Origin: JAADHX01 sp964569385
GTDB taxonomy: Bacteria; Actinomycetota; Acidimicrobiia; Acidimicrobiales; Poriferisodalaceae
Assembly: GCA_964569385.1 (NCBI GenBank)
Contig: CAZMUM010000002.1
Coordinates: forward strand, 62,001-126,000
Direction: 5' to 3'
DNA length: 64,000 nt
Both the position numbers and the translations under genes were made by a program. The notes under the pieces were generated by a model. The model was not told the origin of the DNA and made no database searches. It worked only from the letters and a program-made list of their open reading frames with translations. Below, piece by piece: positions 8,198-16,596 of the stretch (within the stretch, counting starts at the first letter, position 1; each line of letters starts with the position of its first letter).

Positions 8198-8886
8198 TGG
8201 AGTACGTAGCCGCCGAGCATCATCCGGCCTTCGAGGAGTACAGCGAGACCATCTTTGGTCTGGCCGAAGATGGCATCGACGTAATTCAGGCCCGTATCGC
8301 CGAACGCTTGGATGTCTCGCGGCCAGCGGTGTCTGAAATGATCAAACGTATGCAGAAGGCCGACTTGGTCGAGGTCGACGGTGATGCCCTGATTGAGCTC
8401 ACCGACGATGGCCGCGATCTTGCCGTAATGGTGGTGAGGCGACACCGGATAGCGGAGTGTTTTCTCACCGAGATGCTTGGCCTGAGCTGGACCGAGTCGC
8501 ACCACGAAGCCGGTCGGTGGGAGCACGTAATTTCTCCGGTCGTCGAAGAGGCCATGCTGCGCGTACTCGGCAACCCCACGACCTGCCCGCACGGCAACCC
8601 CATTCCCGGCTCAGACTACAAACAGCGCGATACCTGCTCGATGATCGAGATTGCGCCGGGAGCTGAGTTCGTTGTTAGGCGCATCCCCGAGGAGCTCGAG
8701 TTCGAACCCGGACAGCTTGAGTTCCTCGAAGCCGCCGGTATTCTGCCTGGCCAAACCGGGACCCTTCAATCGGTCGCTCCTGACGGAACAGCGACAGTGT
8801 CGATGGGTGACAGCACGATAGGTATCGGCGCGTTTACGGCTGCTCGAATCGTGGTCTCGGTCGTAGAAACCGCTGTGTCGCCCTAG
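8197..8886 (+). CDS. DtxR/MntR-family metal-dependent regulator
   Basis: N-terminal winged helix with the DtxR-style recognition region (ARIAERLDVSRPAVSEMIKRM), followed by the dimerisation/metal domain (HRIAECFLTEMLGLSW, HEAGRWEHVISPVVEEAM) and a C-terminal FeoA/SH3-like domain (PGQTGTLQSVAPDGTATV). Such proteins repress in response to Fe(II) or Mn(II). The CPHGNPIPG segment is typical of the family and contributes metal contacts. A GTG three codons upstream (8188) is possible, but the -10 spacing favours this ATG. Target genes are not evident; it stands alone between the RidA operon and a PIG-L deacetylase. Confidence 0.85.
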   Translation: MEYVAAEHHPAFEEYSETIFGLAEDGIDVIQARIAERLDVSRPAVSEMIKRMQKADLVEVDGDALIELTDDGRDLAVMVVRRHRIAECFLTEMLGLSWTESHHEAGRWEHVISPVVEEAMLRVLGNPTTCPHGNPIPGSDYKQRDTCSMIEIAPGAEFVVRRIPEELEFEPGQLEFLEAAGILPGQTGTLQSVAPDGTATVSMGDSTIGIGAFTAARIVVSVVETAVSP

Positions 8887-8926
8887 TTGGTGTCCGCTGC
8901 TGCGTTGGTTGCGCGAGAATCTGACG

Positions 8927-9640
8927 ATGGTCGACAAGCTTGAAGTATTCCCAGAGGACTGGTCTCGCGGGTTAGCCGTGGTGGCCCACCCAGACGACAT
9001 GGAGTATGGCGCAGCCTCAGCTGTCGCTAGATGGACGAGCCAGGGCAAGGACATCAGATATCTGCTAGTTACCGCTGGCGAAGCCGGCATTCAGTCGATG
9101 CACCCCGACGAGGTCGGTCCTCTTCGTATGGAAGAGCAGCGTCGGTCGTGCGCCGTGGTTGGTGTCGACCAAGTGGAGTTCTTGGATCACGCCGATGGAT
9201 TGGTTGTCGAGGGGCTCGACCTGCGACGAGATCTGGCCCGCAGTATTCGGCACCACCGACCCGAGGTCCTTCTGTCCATCAACTACCGAGACAGCTTTGG
9301 CCCTGGTTCGTGGAATCACGTCGACCACCGGGCTGTGGGTAGAGCCCTGATCGATGCGGCACGCGATGCTGCGAACCCTTGGGTCTTCACCGACTGCGGC
9401 GATGCCTGGGGCGGAGTGCGGTCGGTGGCCTTCAGCGGGTCAACGCACCCAACTCACGCTGTCGATATCTCCGACCATCTCGACGCAGGTATCGAGTCAC
9501 TCGAATGCCACCGGGTGTACCTGGACAACCTCGACAGCCCAATGGCCGACGCTGGCGGGTTCTTGCGCGGAATGGCCATTGCGACCGGGCCTGCGATTGC
9601 CGTCGACTTGGCCGCGGCCTTCGAGATAGTGAACGCCTGA
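8927..9640 (+). CDS. PIG-L (LmbE-like) family deacetylase
   Basis: Zinc-dependent N-acetyl-sugar deacetylase fold of 237 aa. The metal-binding HPDD (21-24) lies in VVAHPDDMEYGA and the second metal motif in WNHVDHRAVG. Relatives include the mycothiol enzymes MshB and Mca, but at this length and without their longer loops it is safer as a generic PIG-L hydrolase. The ATG was preferred to a TTG six codons upstream because homologues begin close to the HPDD strand. Confidence 0.8.
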   Translation: MVDKLEVFPEDWSRGLAVVAHPDDMEYGAASAVARWTSQGKDIRYLLVTAGEAGIQSMHPDEVGPLRMEEQRRSCAVVGVDQVEFLDHADGLVVEGLDLRRDLARSIRHHRPEVLLSINYRDSFGPGSWNHVDHRAVGRALIDAARDAANPWVFTDCGDAWGGVRSVAFSGSTHPTHAVDISDHLDAGIESLECHRVYLDNLDSPMADAGGFLRGMAIATGPAIAVDLAAAFEIVNA

Positions 9641-9813
9641 GACCTAGACAGTTGGCGGTGAGAACAGCGAACTGCGTGGAGTGCGTGGAGTGCGTGTTCG
9701 TCCGATCTCCTTGAAGTCAGAGTCCGCGGAGGTTGTATGGGGCGCTGTCTCTTGACAGGCACCTTGCCCCCCCCAATAGGCTTAGCGATGACGACCAGTG
9801 GAGGTTGTAGCAG

Positions 9814-10740
9814 ATGAAACTTATTGCGAGCATCGGAGATCCGAGACGGCTGATCACGACGCTGACCGGCGCCCTGCTGATGATGTTTCTCTGGGCGCAA
9901 ACGTCCGAACCAGCCGGGGCGGATGCATTCTCGACGGGTAACAGCGATCATCAACTCTCGAGTGGCGGTTCGATCTGGAGAGGCAACTGCGAGCTGCGGA
10001 TGCAGGGCGATGGCAACCTAGTGCTCTACCGCCATCTTTCCGGCGGCGGAGTTGTGGTCGAGTTTGCCACCTACACTTTCGGTTCCGGCAACAGGGTCAA
10101 GCTACAAGTCGACGGCAACCTTGTCGTGTACAACTCTAGTTGGGTCTGGCAATGGCAATCTTACACCGGGGGCAACCCTGGGTCTACGTGGGTGATGACG
10201 AAGAACTGCAGCTTGAGGGGCTACAACTCGAACTCGCAGCTCCTGTTCACAGCTACAGCAGGAACATCCGGCGCTGGGGTGAACGCACCACCAAGTCCAA
10301 GTAGCCTCGGGTTCGCAGACGGTCCTGTGCACTATTGGACGTCTACAGAGACTAACTCCGCCGACAAGGCTGAGTGGATCTGGCGTTTCCGGGGTCCCGG
10401 CGGAGAGAACGCGGTTGAACCTACGCACTTAACGTTTTCTGAGTGGTCGACGGCAGCGACTTGGGTTGACGTCTGGTGGTTTGTCCAATCGCAGAGCAAC
10501 ACTGGGCAGGTCTGGTGCTCACATGTCCCAACCGGTGGCACCTGCGATCGCTTCTATCTGACTATGAGTGAAACGGCGGAGAATTTGCCATCGCATATGC
10601 AGAACAATCTTGTGTGTCATGAGCTCGGCCATACGATCGCATTCGGCGATGGGGGCACCACCCAGACCAGTTGTATGACCGGAGGCCACACGGCGGTCTT
10701 CAACTCGGCCGAGACAAACACAATCAACGCGAGGTGGTGA
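9814..10740 (+). CDS. Secreted B-lectin/metzincin-like metalloprotease
   Basis: Exported protein of 308 aa. A signal peptide (hydrophobic LTGALLMMFLW, likely cleavage near residue 38) leads to a bulb-type mannose-lectin domain (about 40-145) with two clear repeats of the QxDGNLVxY kind (MQGDGNLVLY, LQVDGNLVVY). A Ser/Pro/Gly linker follows, then a C-terminal catalytic region with H269-E270-x-x-H273 and D279 (HExxHxxAxxD), and a SCM turn at 286-288 resembling the metzincin Met-turn. Several Cys pairs suggest disulfides. Probably cell-surface or extracellular and aimed at glycosylated protein (inference). The 173 bp upstream hold only a short 9-bp tandem repeat (9673-9696). Confidence 0.72.
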   Translation: MKLIASIGDPRRLITTLTGALLMMFLWAQTSEPAGADAFSTGNSDHQLSSGGSIWRGNCELRMQGDGNLVLYRHLSGGGVVVEFATYTFGSGNRVKLQVDGNLVVYNSSWVWQWQSYTGGNPGSTWVMTKNCSLRGYNSNSQLLFTATAGTSGAGVNAPPSPSSLGFADGPVHYWTSTETNSADKAEWIWRFRGPGGENAVEPTHLTFSEWSTAATWVDVWWFVQSQSNTGQVWCSHVPTGGTCDRFYLTMSETAENLPSHMQNNLVCHELGHTIAFGDGGTTQTSCMTGGHTAVFNSAETNTINARW

Positions 10741-10745
10741 CGAAG

Positions 10746-11663
10746 ATGGGGACAACATCAAGGCACCTCATCGGTCCGCTGCTGTTGGCGGTCCTTGCTT
10801 TGTCAGCCTGCGCTGGTGGCGACGCAGTCTCGAGCGAGGCTGCACCAACGACAAGCTTGGCGCCGGTCGAAACTCAACCGTCGACGTCTCCGAGCATTAG
10901 TCGCGAACCGTTGGATTCCGACGATATTCAGTTCGAAGCCCGGTTCTTCAATAGTAGCGTCGGTATCGGCCAGTCGGAGATGCTGTTCTGGCATAGGTCT
11001 TATGCTGGCGTCACAGAGTTAGCCTCGGATTCAGATGTCGTGTTCGTTGGAACACTGGTGGGATCATCGGTGGACATCGCCGAGGTACGCCTCGTGAAAG
11101 AGCTAGGGATCGTTGACAACAGCACTTTGATCTACGACGGGCTCGAGTTCCAGGTCGACCGGCTCATCATGGGCGTGGTCGACTCGATGACAGTCACGAT
11201 TGGACACCCAGCGTTTATTCGCTACGAAGAAGGACTGGCACGAATTGCCGTTGAACCGATCGAACTCCTTAGGTCGGAGCTCGCAGCGAAAGCGGCGAGT
11301 CACCAATGGCTGATATTTGCCCGAACCGACGACGAGACCGGTCTACTGACGATCAGCGACGGGCGACTGATAAGAATCGACCCGAACGGACTTATTGCCG
11401 TTGGTGCCAGCGGAGAGTTCGAACACAGGTTGCCGGGAACAGCATTCGAGACAAGCGTCGATGACATCGACGCTCTGATCAATCGCGGTGTCCCTCTTCC
11501 GACACCACGCACGCCCGACATGACTCGAGAAGAACTTCTTGAAGCTGGGGTGCCAGAAGGAGGTGTTCGGCACGAGGAGAACCTCCACGGTCCGGACTCG
11601 CCCTGCTATCAGCTCGCCGATCCCGCCAGGCTCGCCGAGCTGATCAACGAAGCTGCCTGCTGA
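10746..11663 (+). CDS. Predicted lipoprotein of unknown function
   Basis: 305 aa. A type II signal peptide with the lipobox LSAC (Cys22) is followed by a Thr/Ser/Pro-rich linker and a globular domain that I do not recognise. The ATG lies 5 bases after the stop of the lectin-metalloprotease gene, so the two are likely co-transcribed; it may be a membrane-held partner or inhibitor of that enzyme (inference). An in-frame reading extends upstream into the protease gene, but only this ATG gives a proper signal peptide. Confidence 0.7.
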   Translation: MGTTSRHLIGPLLLAVLALSACAGGDAVSSEAAPTTSLAPVETQPSTSPSISREPLDSDDIQFEARFFNSSVGIGQSEMLFWHRSYAGVTELASDSDVVFVGTLVGSSVDIAEVRLVKELGIVDNSTLIYDGLEFQVDRLIMGVVDSMTVTIGHPAFIRYEEGLARIAVEPIELLRSELAAKAASHQWLIFARTDDETGLLTISDGRLIRIDPNGLIAVGASGEFEHRLPGTAFETSVDDIDALINRGVPLPTPRTPDMTREELLEAGVPEGGVRHEENLHGPDSPCYQLADPARLAELINEAAC

Positions 11664-11732
11664 CCGCTATCTCATCGCCTCAAGAAGTTTCGCCGCCGTC
11701 AAGGCCCATAGGCCGCTAGACGTGTTCCTGGG

Positions 11733-12350
11733 CTAGCTCGGATTAACGGCTCGGCCTAGATGATAGAACGACCACGCCTTGGGCCCCGATGCGTATTCAC
11801 GTTCGATCCAGTCGATCTCGAACCCGGCTTCGGTTAACAATTTGCCGTGATCTCGGCTTACGTGACAGCCTCCGAATAGACGCTTCTGAACGGGGTCGAT
11901 TCGGAACTGCCACTTCTGCATCGACGGGTCGTCTGCTAATCCGTGCTCGACAAAGTGCACCGCTCCACCAGGCTTGATGACTCGCCGCAACTCGGCAAGC
12001 GCGACCTCGGGTTCGGGGATGGTGCAGAGGGTGAACGTGAGCGCCGCGCCATCGCAGCTGTTGTCATCGAGCGGAATTTGTTGGCCGTCGAGACCTACGA
12101 ACTCGACTTCGATCGCGGATGCTTCCAGGCGGTCACTTGCCAGCTTGCGCCCCAGAGTTGCCGGGTCGATGGCGTACACCTTGGAGACCTCTGGCGGGTA
12201 GTAGGGCAAATTCGATCCAGAACCAAAGCCGGGTTCGACGACGATTCCTTCGAGACCAGCCAAGACCTTGGCCCGCCACTTTCCGACCGACTCCGTCGCG
12301 CATGCTTTGTCGACCAGGCGGGGCAGAACTTGTTGTGCATAAAAACCCAT
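11733..12350 (-). CDS. Class I SAM-dependent methyltransferase (METTL7-like)
   Basis: 205-aa methyltransferase with SAM motif I (VEPGFGSGSNLPYY, from residue 37), the acidic VYAIDPA strand, and a post-I region typical of small-molecule methyltransferases (LRRVIKPGGAVHFVEHG). The C-terminal RLFGGCHVSRD is shared with bacterial relatives of the METTL7 thiol methyltransferases. Substrate unknown. It ends 18 bases downstream of the dimethylarginine hydrolase on the same strand, so co-transcription is plausible. Confidence 0.75.
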   Translation of the reverse strand: MGFYAQQVLPRLVDKACATESVGKWRAKVLAGLEGIVVEPGFGSGSNLPYYPPEVSKVYAIDPATLGRKLASDRLEASAIEVEFVGLDGQQIPLDDNSCDGAALTFTLCTIPEPEVALAELRRVIKPGGAVHFVEHGLADDPSMQKWQFRIDPVQKRLFGGCHVSRDHGKLLTEAGFEIDWIEREYASGPKAWSFYHLGRAVNPS

Positions 12351-12368
12351 GTGGTTAGTACCTTCGGT

Positions 12369-13169
12369 TCATTCGGTGGCGGGTTGTGGCGGGTGTCGAA
12401 GCCGGATCGAAAGACACGTAACACAACCCTCCAACTTTTCGTACTCGTCGATGTCGACGAGTACTGGTTCGTAACCCAAGCTATTGAGCAAGTCTGCCGA
12501 CCGCGGAGCGTTAGCGGACATGAGCAGCTTGTTATTGCCCATGAGGACCACGTGGGCGCCCGATTCTTCTGGCATCGCGACAAATCTCCTGAACACGCTG
12601 GTGTCGTCGACCAACGGCTCGAACCCGATGATTGTTTCGTCTGGCAGAGCGGTCACGGCCGATTTCAGATGCAGCACCTTGGTGATTGGGACCGCAACCA
12701 CATTGGCTCCGAGCGGTTCGATGATACGGGCCAGCTCACGCAAGCCAGCCACCGATGTACGTCCGCCGAGGCCCACATAGACGGTGGAGCCGACCTTCAG
12801 AACGTCGCCGCCGTCGAGTGTGGCAGGAGCCGCAATGGGTTCGACGCCGTAGCCGAGGTTAGCAAGCGCAGCAGCTACACCATTGACCTCAGGTCGGCGG
12901 CTCTTGGCACCGGGGTTACAGCTAATGGCGGTCGAGCCGTACATGAGTGCCGCATCTTCGATGAATACAGCATCCGGACAATCATCGGCTGGTTCGACTT
13001 CGACGATGTGCCACCCATGAAGTTGCAGCGCGTCGACGTAGTTTTGCCACTGATCGATCGCCGCGTCTACATCGATCGGCTGCCGCTCAATGTGGGTCAC
13101 GAGCCCGCGATTCAGATTCGGCCCCGGTCGACGTACTAGAGCCGTCTGCTGTTCCTGCGTCACATCCAT
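12369..13169 (-). CDS. N(G),N(G)-dimethylarginine dimethylaminohydrolase (DDAH)
   Basis: Guanidine-modifying enzyme fold of 266 aa. The substrate-binding/catalytic segments are PDAVFIEDAA, TLDGGDVL, HLKSAVTALPDE (catalytic His) and EGCVTCLS with the nucleophile at Cys249. DDAH converts methylated arginines to citrulline and methylamines; arginine deiminase relatives are the alternative but are longer. On + strand this region also reads open for nearly 400 codons, but the family signature is unmistakable on this strand. Confidence 0.85.
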   Translation of the reverse strand: MDVTQEQQTALVRRPGPNLNRGLVTHIERQPIDVDAAIDQWQNYVDALQLHGWHIVEVEPADDCPDAVFIEDAALMYGSTAISCNPGAKSRRPEVNGVAAALANLGYGVEPIAAPATLDGGDVLKVGSTVYVGLGGRTSVAGLRELARIIEPLGANVVAVPITKVLHLKSAVTALPDETIIGFEPLVDDTSVFRRFVAMPEESGAHVVLMGNNKLLMSANAPRSADLLNSLGYEPVLVDIDEYEKLEGCVTCLSIRLRHPPQPATE

Positions 13170-13196
13170 CGGCGATAAGTCTGCCAGGCTGGCGAG

Positions 13197-14102
13197 ATGA
13201 GCGACTCTTTTCCAGCCGTGTCTTTAGCCGCTTCACCGGGTAAAGCCAAAATAGTTGTCGACGCAGCGGTGCAGCTTGAGGCGTCGGGTTTCAGTGGTGT
13301 CTACTGTCCGAGTTTTGGCGACGCTCTTGGCCTATCGCTATCGATAGCTCACGCGACATCCACCATCGAGATCGGCACCTCGATCCAGCCGATCTACTTC
13401 CAACACCCGGCTGCGCTGGCCACTACAGCCAGGTACCTACACGAAGTGAGCGAAGGCCGGTTCAAGCTTGGACTTGGTGTGTCCCACGCGCCCGTGGTCG
13501 ACCGTCTTGGTGTATCAACGGGAAAACCGCTTTCGGACATGCGTACCTATGTGGCCGAGATGCAAGCCGCCGCCGAAGGTAGCGGCGATCTTCCGCCGAT
13601 CACCCTGGCAACGTTGCGCGACAAAATGGTGGCGCTGTCAGTCGAGGTAGCCGACGGCGCGGTGTGGGCTAACGGCTCGCGAAACCACATGCAGCATTCT
13701 CTCGGGTTGATACCGAAGGTTAAACGCGACGGTGGCTTCTTTGTTGGCAACATGATCCCCACGGTTATCGACGAAGACATCGAGGCAGCTAGGGCCAAGA
13801 ACCGTCGCACCCTCTCGGGGTATATACGTCTGCCCAACTACCGGAATTATTGGGCTGAGAGCTACCCTGACGAAATGGCGGCGGTTGCTACCGCCATTGA
13901 GGCTGGCGACAAGGCAGCGGTCGAGGTCGCCATGACCGATCGATGGTTAGACGACGTGACGTTGTCGGGGTCCGCTGCTCGGGTCAGAGACGAAGTCGAC
14001 GCCTGGTTCGATGCGGGCGTGTCGACTCCGATCTTGGTGCCAGGCAGTACCACCGGCGGTCAGGCCAAAGCTATCGCCGAACTTATCGACTGCTTTGCGT
14101 AG
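13197..14102 (+). CDS. LLM-class (F420/FMN) oxidoreductase
   Basis: Luciferase-like TIM-barrel protein of 301 aa: AASPGKAKIVVDAAVQLEASG near the start, HATSTIEIGTSIQPIYFQHPA and YLHEVSEGRFKLGLGVSHAP are typical LLM segments, and a C-terminal region ends in STPILVPGS. Likely a flavin- or F420-dependent hydride-transfer enzyme; substrate unknown. It is divergent from the DDAH gene with a 27-base gap, so regulatory sites must be compact. Its stop lies just before the 32-bp repeat array. Confidence 0.75.
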   Translation: MSDSFPAVSLAASPGKAKIVVDAAVQLEASGFSGVYCPSFGDALGLSLSIAHATSTIEIGTSIQPIYFQHPAALATTARYLHEVSEGRFKLGLGVSHAPVVDRLGVSTGKPLSDMRTYVAEMQAAAEGSGDLPPITLATLRDKMVALSVEVADGAVWANGSRNHMQHSLGLIPKVKRDGGFFVGNMIPTVIDEDIEAARAKNRRTLSGYIRLPNYRNYWAESYPDEMAAVATAIEAGDKAAVEVAMTDRWLDDVTLSGSAARVRDEVDAWFDAGVSTPILVPGSTTGGQAKAIAELIDCFA

Positions 14103-14115
14103 CGTGGCTAGGGAG

Positions 14116-14356
14116 CCGGGGAACGCAATGACAGACGGCCTGCGTGGCCGGGGAACGCAATGACAGACGNNNNNNNNNNNNNNNNNNNNNNNNNNNNNNN
14201 NNNNNNNNNNNNNNNNNNNNNNNNNNNNNNNNNNNNNNNNNNNNNNNNNNNNNNNNNNNNNNNNNNNNNGCGTGGCCGGGGAACGCAATGACAGACGGCC
14301 TGCGTGGCCGGGGAACGCAATGACAGACGGCCTGCGTGGCCGGGGAACGCAATGAC
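14116..14356. repeat. 32-bp perfect tandem repeat, interrupted by assembly gap
   Basis: Head-to-tail copies of a 32-base unit beginning CCGGGGAACGCAATGACAGA with no spacers. Visible: 1.7 copies before the N run (14116-14169) and about 2.7 after it (14270-14356). The visible copies are identical. Each unit holds a short inverted repeat (ACGCA...TGCGT). The right-hand copies are exactly in phase with the left ones (160 bases = 5 units between equivalent positions), so the 100 N may be true to length. The unit is not a multiple of three and lies between two genes, so it is not coding. Confidence 0.9.
14170..14269. other. Assembly gap (100 N)
   Basis: One hundred undetermined bases inside the tandem repeat; a typical short-read failure over an identical repeat. 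The true copy number is unknown. Confidence 0.99.
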
Positions 14357-14373
14357 TGTGCGAGTATTCACAC

Positions 14374-14940
14374 ATGGATTTATGTAGCTGGATTGCGTCT
14401 GATCTTGAGTCGCTCAAAATGCGGCTGAGTGGGGGTGTGCTTCAGCACATCCCTCTTGAGCGGCGTCACGAGCGGCTAAACGAGCTGACGGTCGCACCTA
14501 CCTACGCGTTGTGGCACATGTCGAGGCATCACGACATTGCGATCAACCTGATGCTCCGCGATAGCCAAGAGGTGGTCGTCGGGTGGACTGAACGTCTCGG
14601 CATCGACGGCGATCTGTGGCGAGGCTTGGCTGAGGGCCAAGACCAAGAACTCGTCGACACTCTCGACCCTGAGGCAGTTGAGGGGTATGCCCTTGACCTC
14701 ATCTCAAACACGGTCGATTGGCTCGGATCGTCCGACCCCGGCGACCTTGACCGGTTCCCGGACACGACCGCAGTTCTGGACTCACTTGAGACTCCACACG
14801 ATCGTTTTGGTTGGCTCTACAACATGTGGGATGGCAAGAGCGCGCTGTTCTTTTTGCAGTGGGAGACTGTTGGCCACGGCTACAACCACCTGGGCGAGCT
14901 AATGTCGATCCGAAACCAGATGGGCTTGTCGCCGTTTTGA
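14374..14940 (+). CDS. DinB-like superfamily protein
   Basis: 188-aa helical-bundle protein. The three-histidine metal site of the DinB/YfiT fold is visible as H48 (WHMSRHHD) and H168/H172 (GHGYNHLGE). Members include damage-inducible proteins of unknown role and thiol-dependent (mycothiol/bacillithiol) transferases. It is coupled to the next flavoprotein by a TGATG overlap. No ribosome site is seen, and the gene begins 18 bases after the repeat array. Confidence 0.7.
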   Translation: MDLCSWIASDLESLKMRLSGGVLQHIPLERRHERLNELTVAPTYALWHMSRHHDIAINLMLRDSQEVVVGWTERLGIDGDLWRGLAEGQDQELVDTLDPEAVEGYALDLISNTVDWLGSSDPGDLDRFPDTTAVLDSLETPHDRFGWLYNMWDGKSALFFLQWETVGHGYNHLGELMSIRNQMGLSPF

Positions 14941-16592
14941 TGGCTCCGCGTAATAGCTCTGCTGGTTCAAGTGCGGACGTAATCGTTGTTGGGGCCGGGC
15001 ACAACGGTCTGATTTGTGCGGCCTACTTAGCTCGCGCCGGTATCGACACGTTACTTCTCGAATCGCGGTCGTCGGTTGGCGGGTGCGCGTCGACGGTCTC
15101 TGACCTTGGCGCTCGTTTCAACATCTGCAACTGCGATCACACGATGATCCGAGCCATGCCGATCATCGACGAGCTCGAACTTCCAAGCCACGGTCTCGAA
15201 TACCTCGAAGCTGAAGCGAGCTTTCTCAATCTGTTCTACGACGACGCCGAGCCGTGGACACAGTTCTCCGACGTTGACCGCACCCTCGACGCACTCGCGG
15301 TCAGCTATCCAGGCCAGGTTGCGGGGTACCGCCGCTATCTAAAGGACGCGATGCCGGTGGCCAAGCTCGCGGTCGAGATGGCCCGCACCCCACCAACGTC
15401 GGGTCGACTACTTCGTCGGGTGGCGGCACACAGGGGTCAAGGCGCAGCGCGACTACTCAACTGGAGTCGGCGTAGCGCTAGCTCAGTTCTCAGCGGCTAC
15501 TTCGATGATTGGCAGCTGGCTATGCCGGCGATCAGCACGGGTCCTACGGTTTGGGGGGCTCATCCTGATACTCCAGGCACCGGCCTGGCTGCTGCGGTCT
15601 ACGCGACGAGACACCTGATCACAACCGGCCGGCCCAGAGGTGGAAGTGGTGCGTTGACCGACGCTATCCGTTCGAGCTTCGAGGCCGCAGGAGGCACCGT
15701 AAGGTGCGATTCGCACGTAACTGAGTTACTAGTGAGCAACGGAGCGGTGAGTGGGTTACGGCTTCGTGACGGCACGACGCTGACCTCGTCGGTGATCGTG
15801 GCGGCGTGCGATCCGTCGAGAGTGTTCGTCGACTGGATGAAGAACCCCCCGGCCGCTGCAACTCGACTCGTTCGTGAGGCCAATGCGCGGCCAGTTCAGT
15901 ATGGGTACGAATCCAAGATCGATGCCGTTCTCACCGAACTTCCGACGTTCCGCCTAGCCGACCGGATCGCGCTACAGCAGCCTGGCCTCGATCAGTTGGA
16001 TCCGACGGTGTTCGTGTCGCCGAGTCCCGACCAACTCGATCAAGCCCATCGACGCCGGCCCGGGGGGCTAGTCGCCGACTTCCCTACGCTGCTTTGCAAC
16101 GTGCCATCGGTCCGCGATGCCTCGATGAAGCCGAGCCCTGACCGGCACGTACTCAGCCTCGAGGTCTTGTTCACGCCGTACAACCATCCTGGTGGTTGGC
16201 CCGATTCAACCGAGCCCGAACGCTGGCTCGACCTATGGGCAAGTCTTGTGCAGCCCGGCGCTCGTGACTCCATCGAGGCTTGGCGGGTAATGACCCCAGA
16301 TCGCTACGAGTCCGAGTTCCAGATGCACAATGGGCACACACCTTCGTTTTCCGCATCGCCCCTCTCGACTCTTGTGGGTCGTAACCGTTCCCATACGAGG
16401 TACCGAACACCCGTGAGTGGGTTGTATCTGTCGGGTGCAGGTACTTTCCCTGGTGCAGGGATCTTTGGCGCGCCGGGCCGGAACGCCGCTGACAGGGTTG
16501 AGCGCGACCTGCGAGGCGGGCTTGGAACGACCTTGTTGGGGTGGCGTCAAAGAACAAGGGCTGAAGTTTCCAAACGATCGGGCCTAAGTTGA
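14940..16592 (+). CDS. Phytoene-dehydrogenase-like FAD oxidoreductase
   Basis: 550-aa flavoprotein of the CrtI-related amine-oxidase superfamily: FAD/NAD motif VVGAGHNG (16-23) followed by the Arg-containing LLLESRSSVGG, and a C-terminal FAD-closing motif LYLSGAGTFPGAGIFGAPG. The start was set at the ATG that overlaps the DinB stop, because the upstream in-frame extension runs through the DinB gene. No carotenoid genes are near, so desaturation of phytoene is unlikely; this subfamily is common in actinobacteria with unknown substrates. Confidence 0.75.
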   Translation: MAPRNSSAGSSADVIVVGAGHNGLICAAYLARAGIDTLLLESRSSVGGCASTVSDLGARFNICNCDHTMIRAMPIIDELELPSHGLEYLEAEASFLNLFYDDAEPWTQFSDVDRTLDALAVSYPGQVAGYRRYLKDAMPVAKLAVEMARTPPTSGRLLRRVAAHRGQGAARLLNWSRRSASSVLSGYFDDWQLAMPAISTGPTVWGAHPDTPGTGLAAAVYATRHLITTGRPRGGSGALTDAIRSSFEAAGGTVRCDSHVTELLVSNGAVSGLRLRDGTTLTSSVIVAACDPSRVFVDWMKNPPAAATRLVREANARPVQYGYESKIDAVLTELPTFRLADRIALQQPGLDQLDPTVFVSPSPDQLDQAHRRRPGGLVADFPTLLCNVPSVRDASMKPSPDRHVLSLEVLFTPYNHPGGWPDSTEPERWLDLWASLVQPGARDSIEAWRVMTPDRYESEFQMHNGHTPSFSASPLSTLVGRNRSHTRYRTPVSGLYLSGAGTFPGAGIFGAPGRNAADRVERDLRGGLGTTLLGWRQRTRAEVSKRSGLS

Positions 16593-16596
16593 AGGT

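Noticed and set aside
11943..13139. 398-codon open frame on the + strand
   Set aside because: It is antisense to two recognisable families (methyltransferase and DDAH); its translation has no domain features.
14116..14356. CRISPR array
   Set aside because: The 32-bp units are contiguous with no variable spacers and no cas genes are near.
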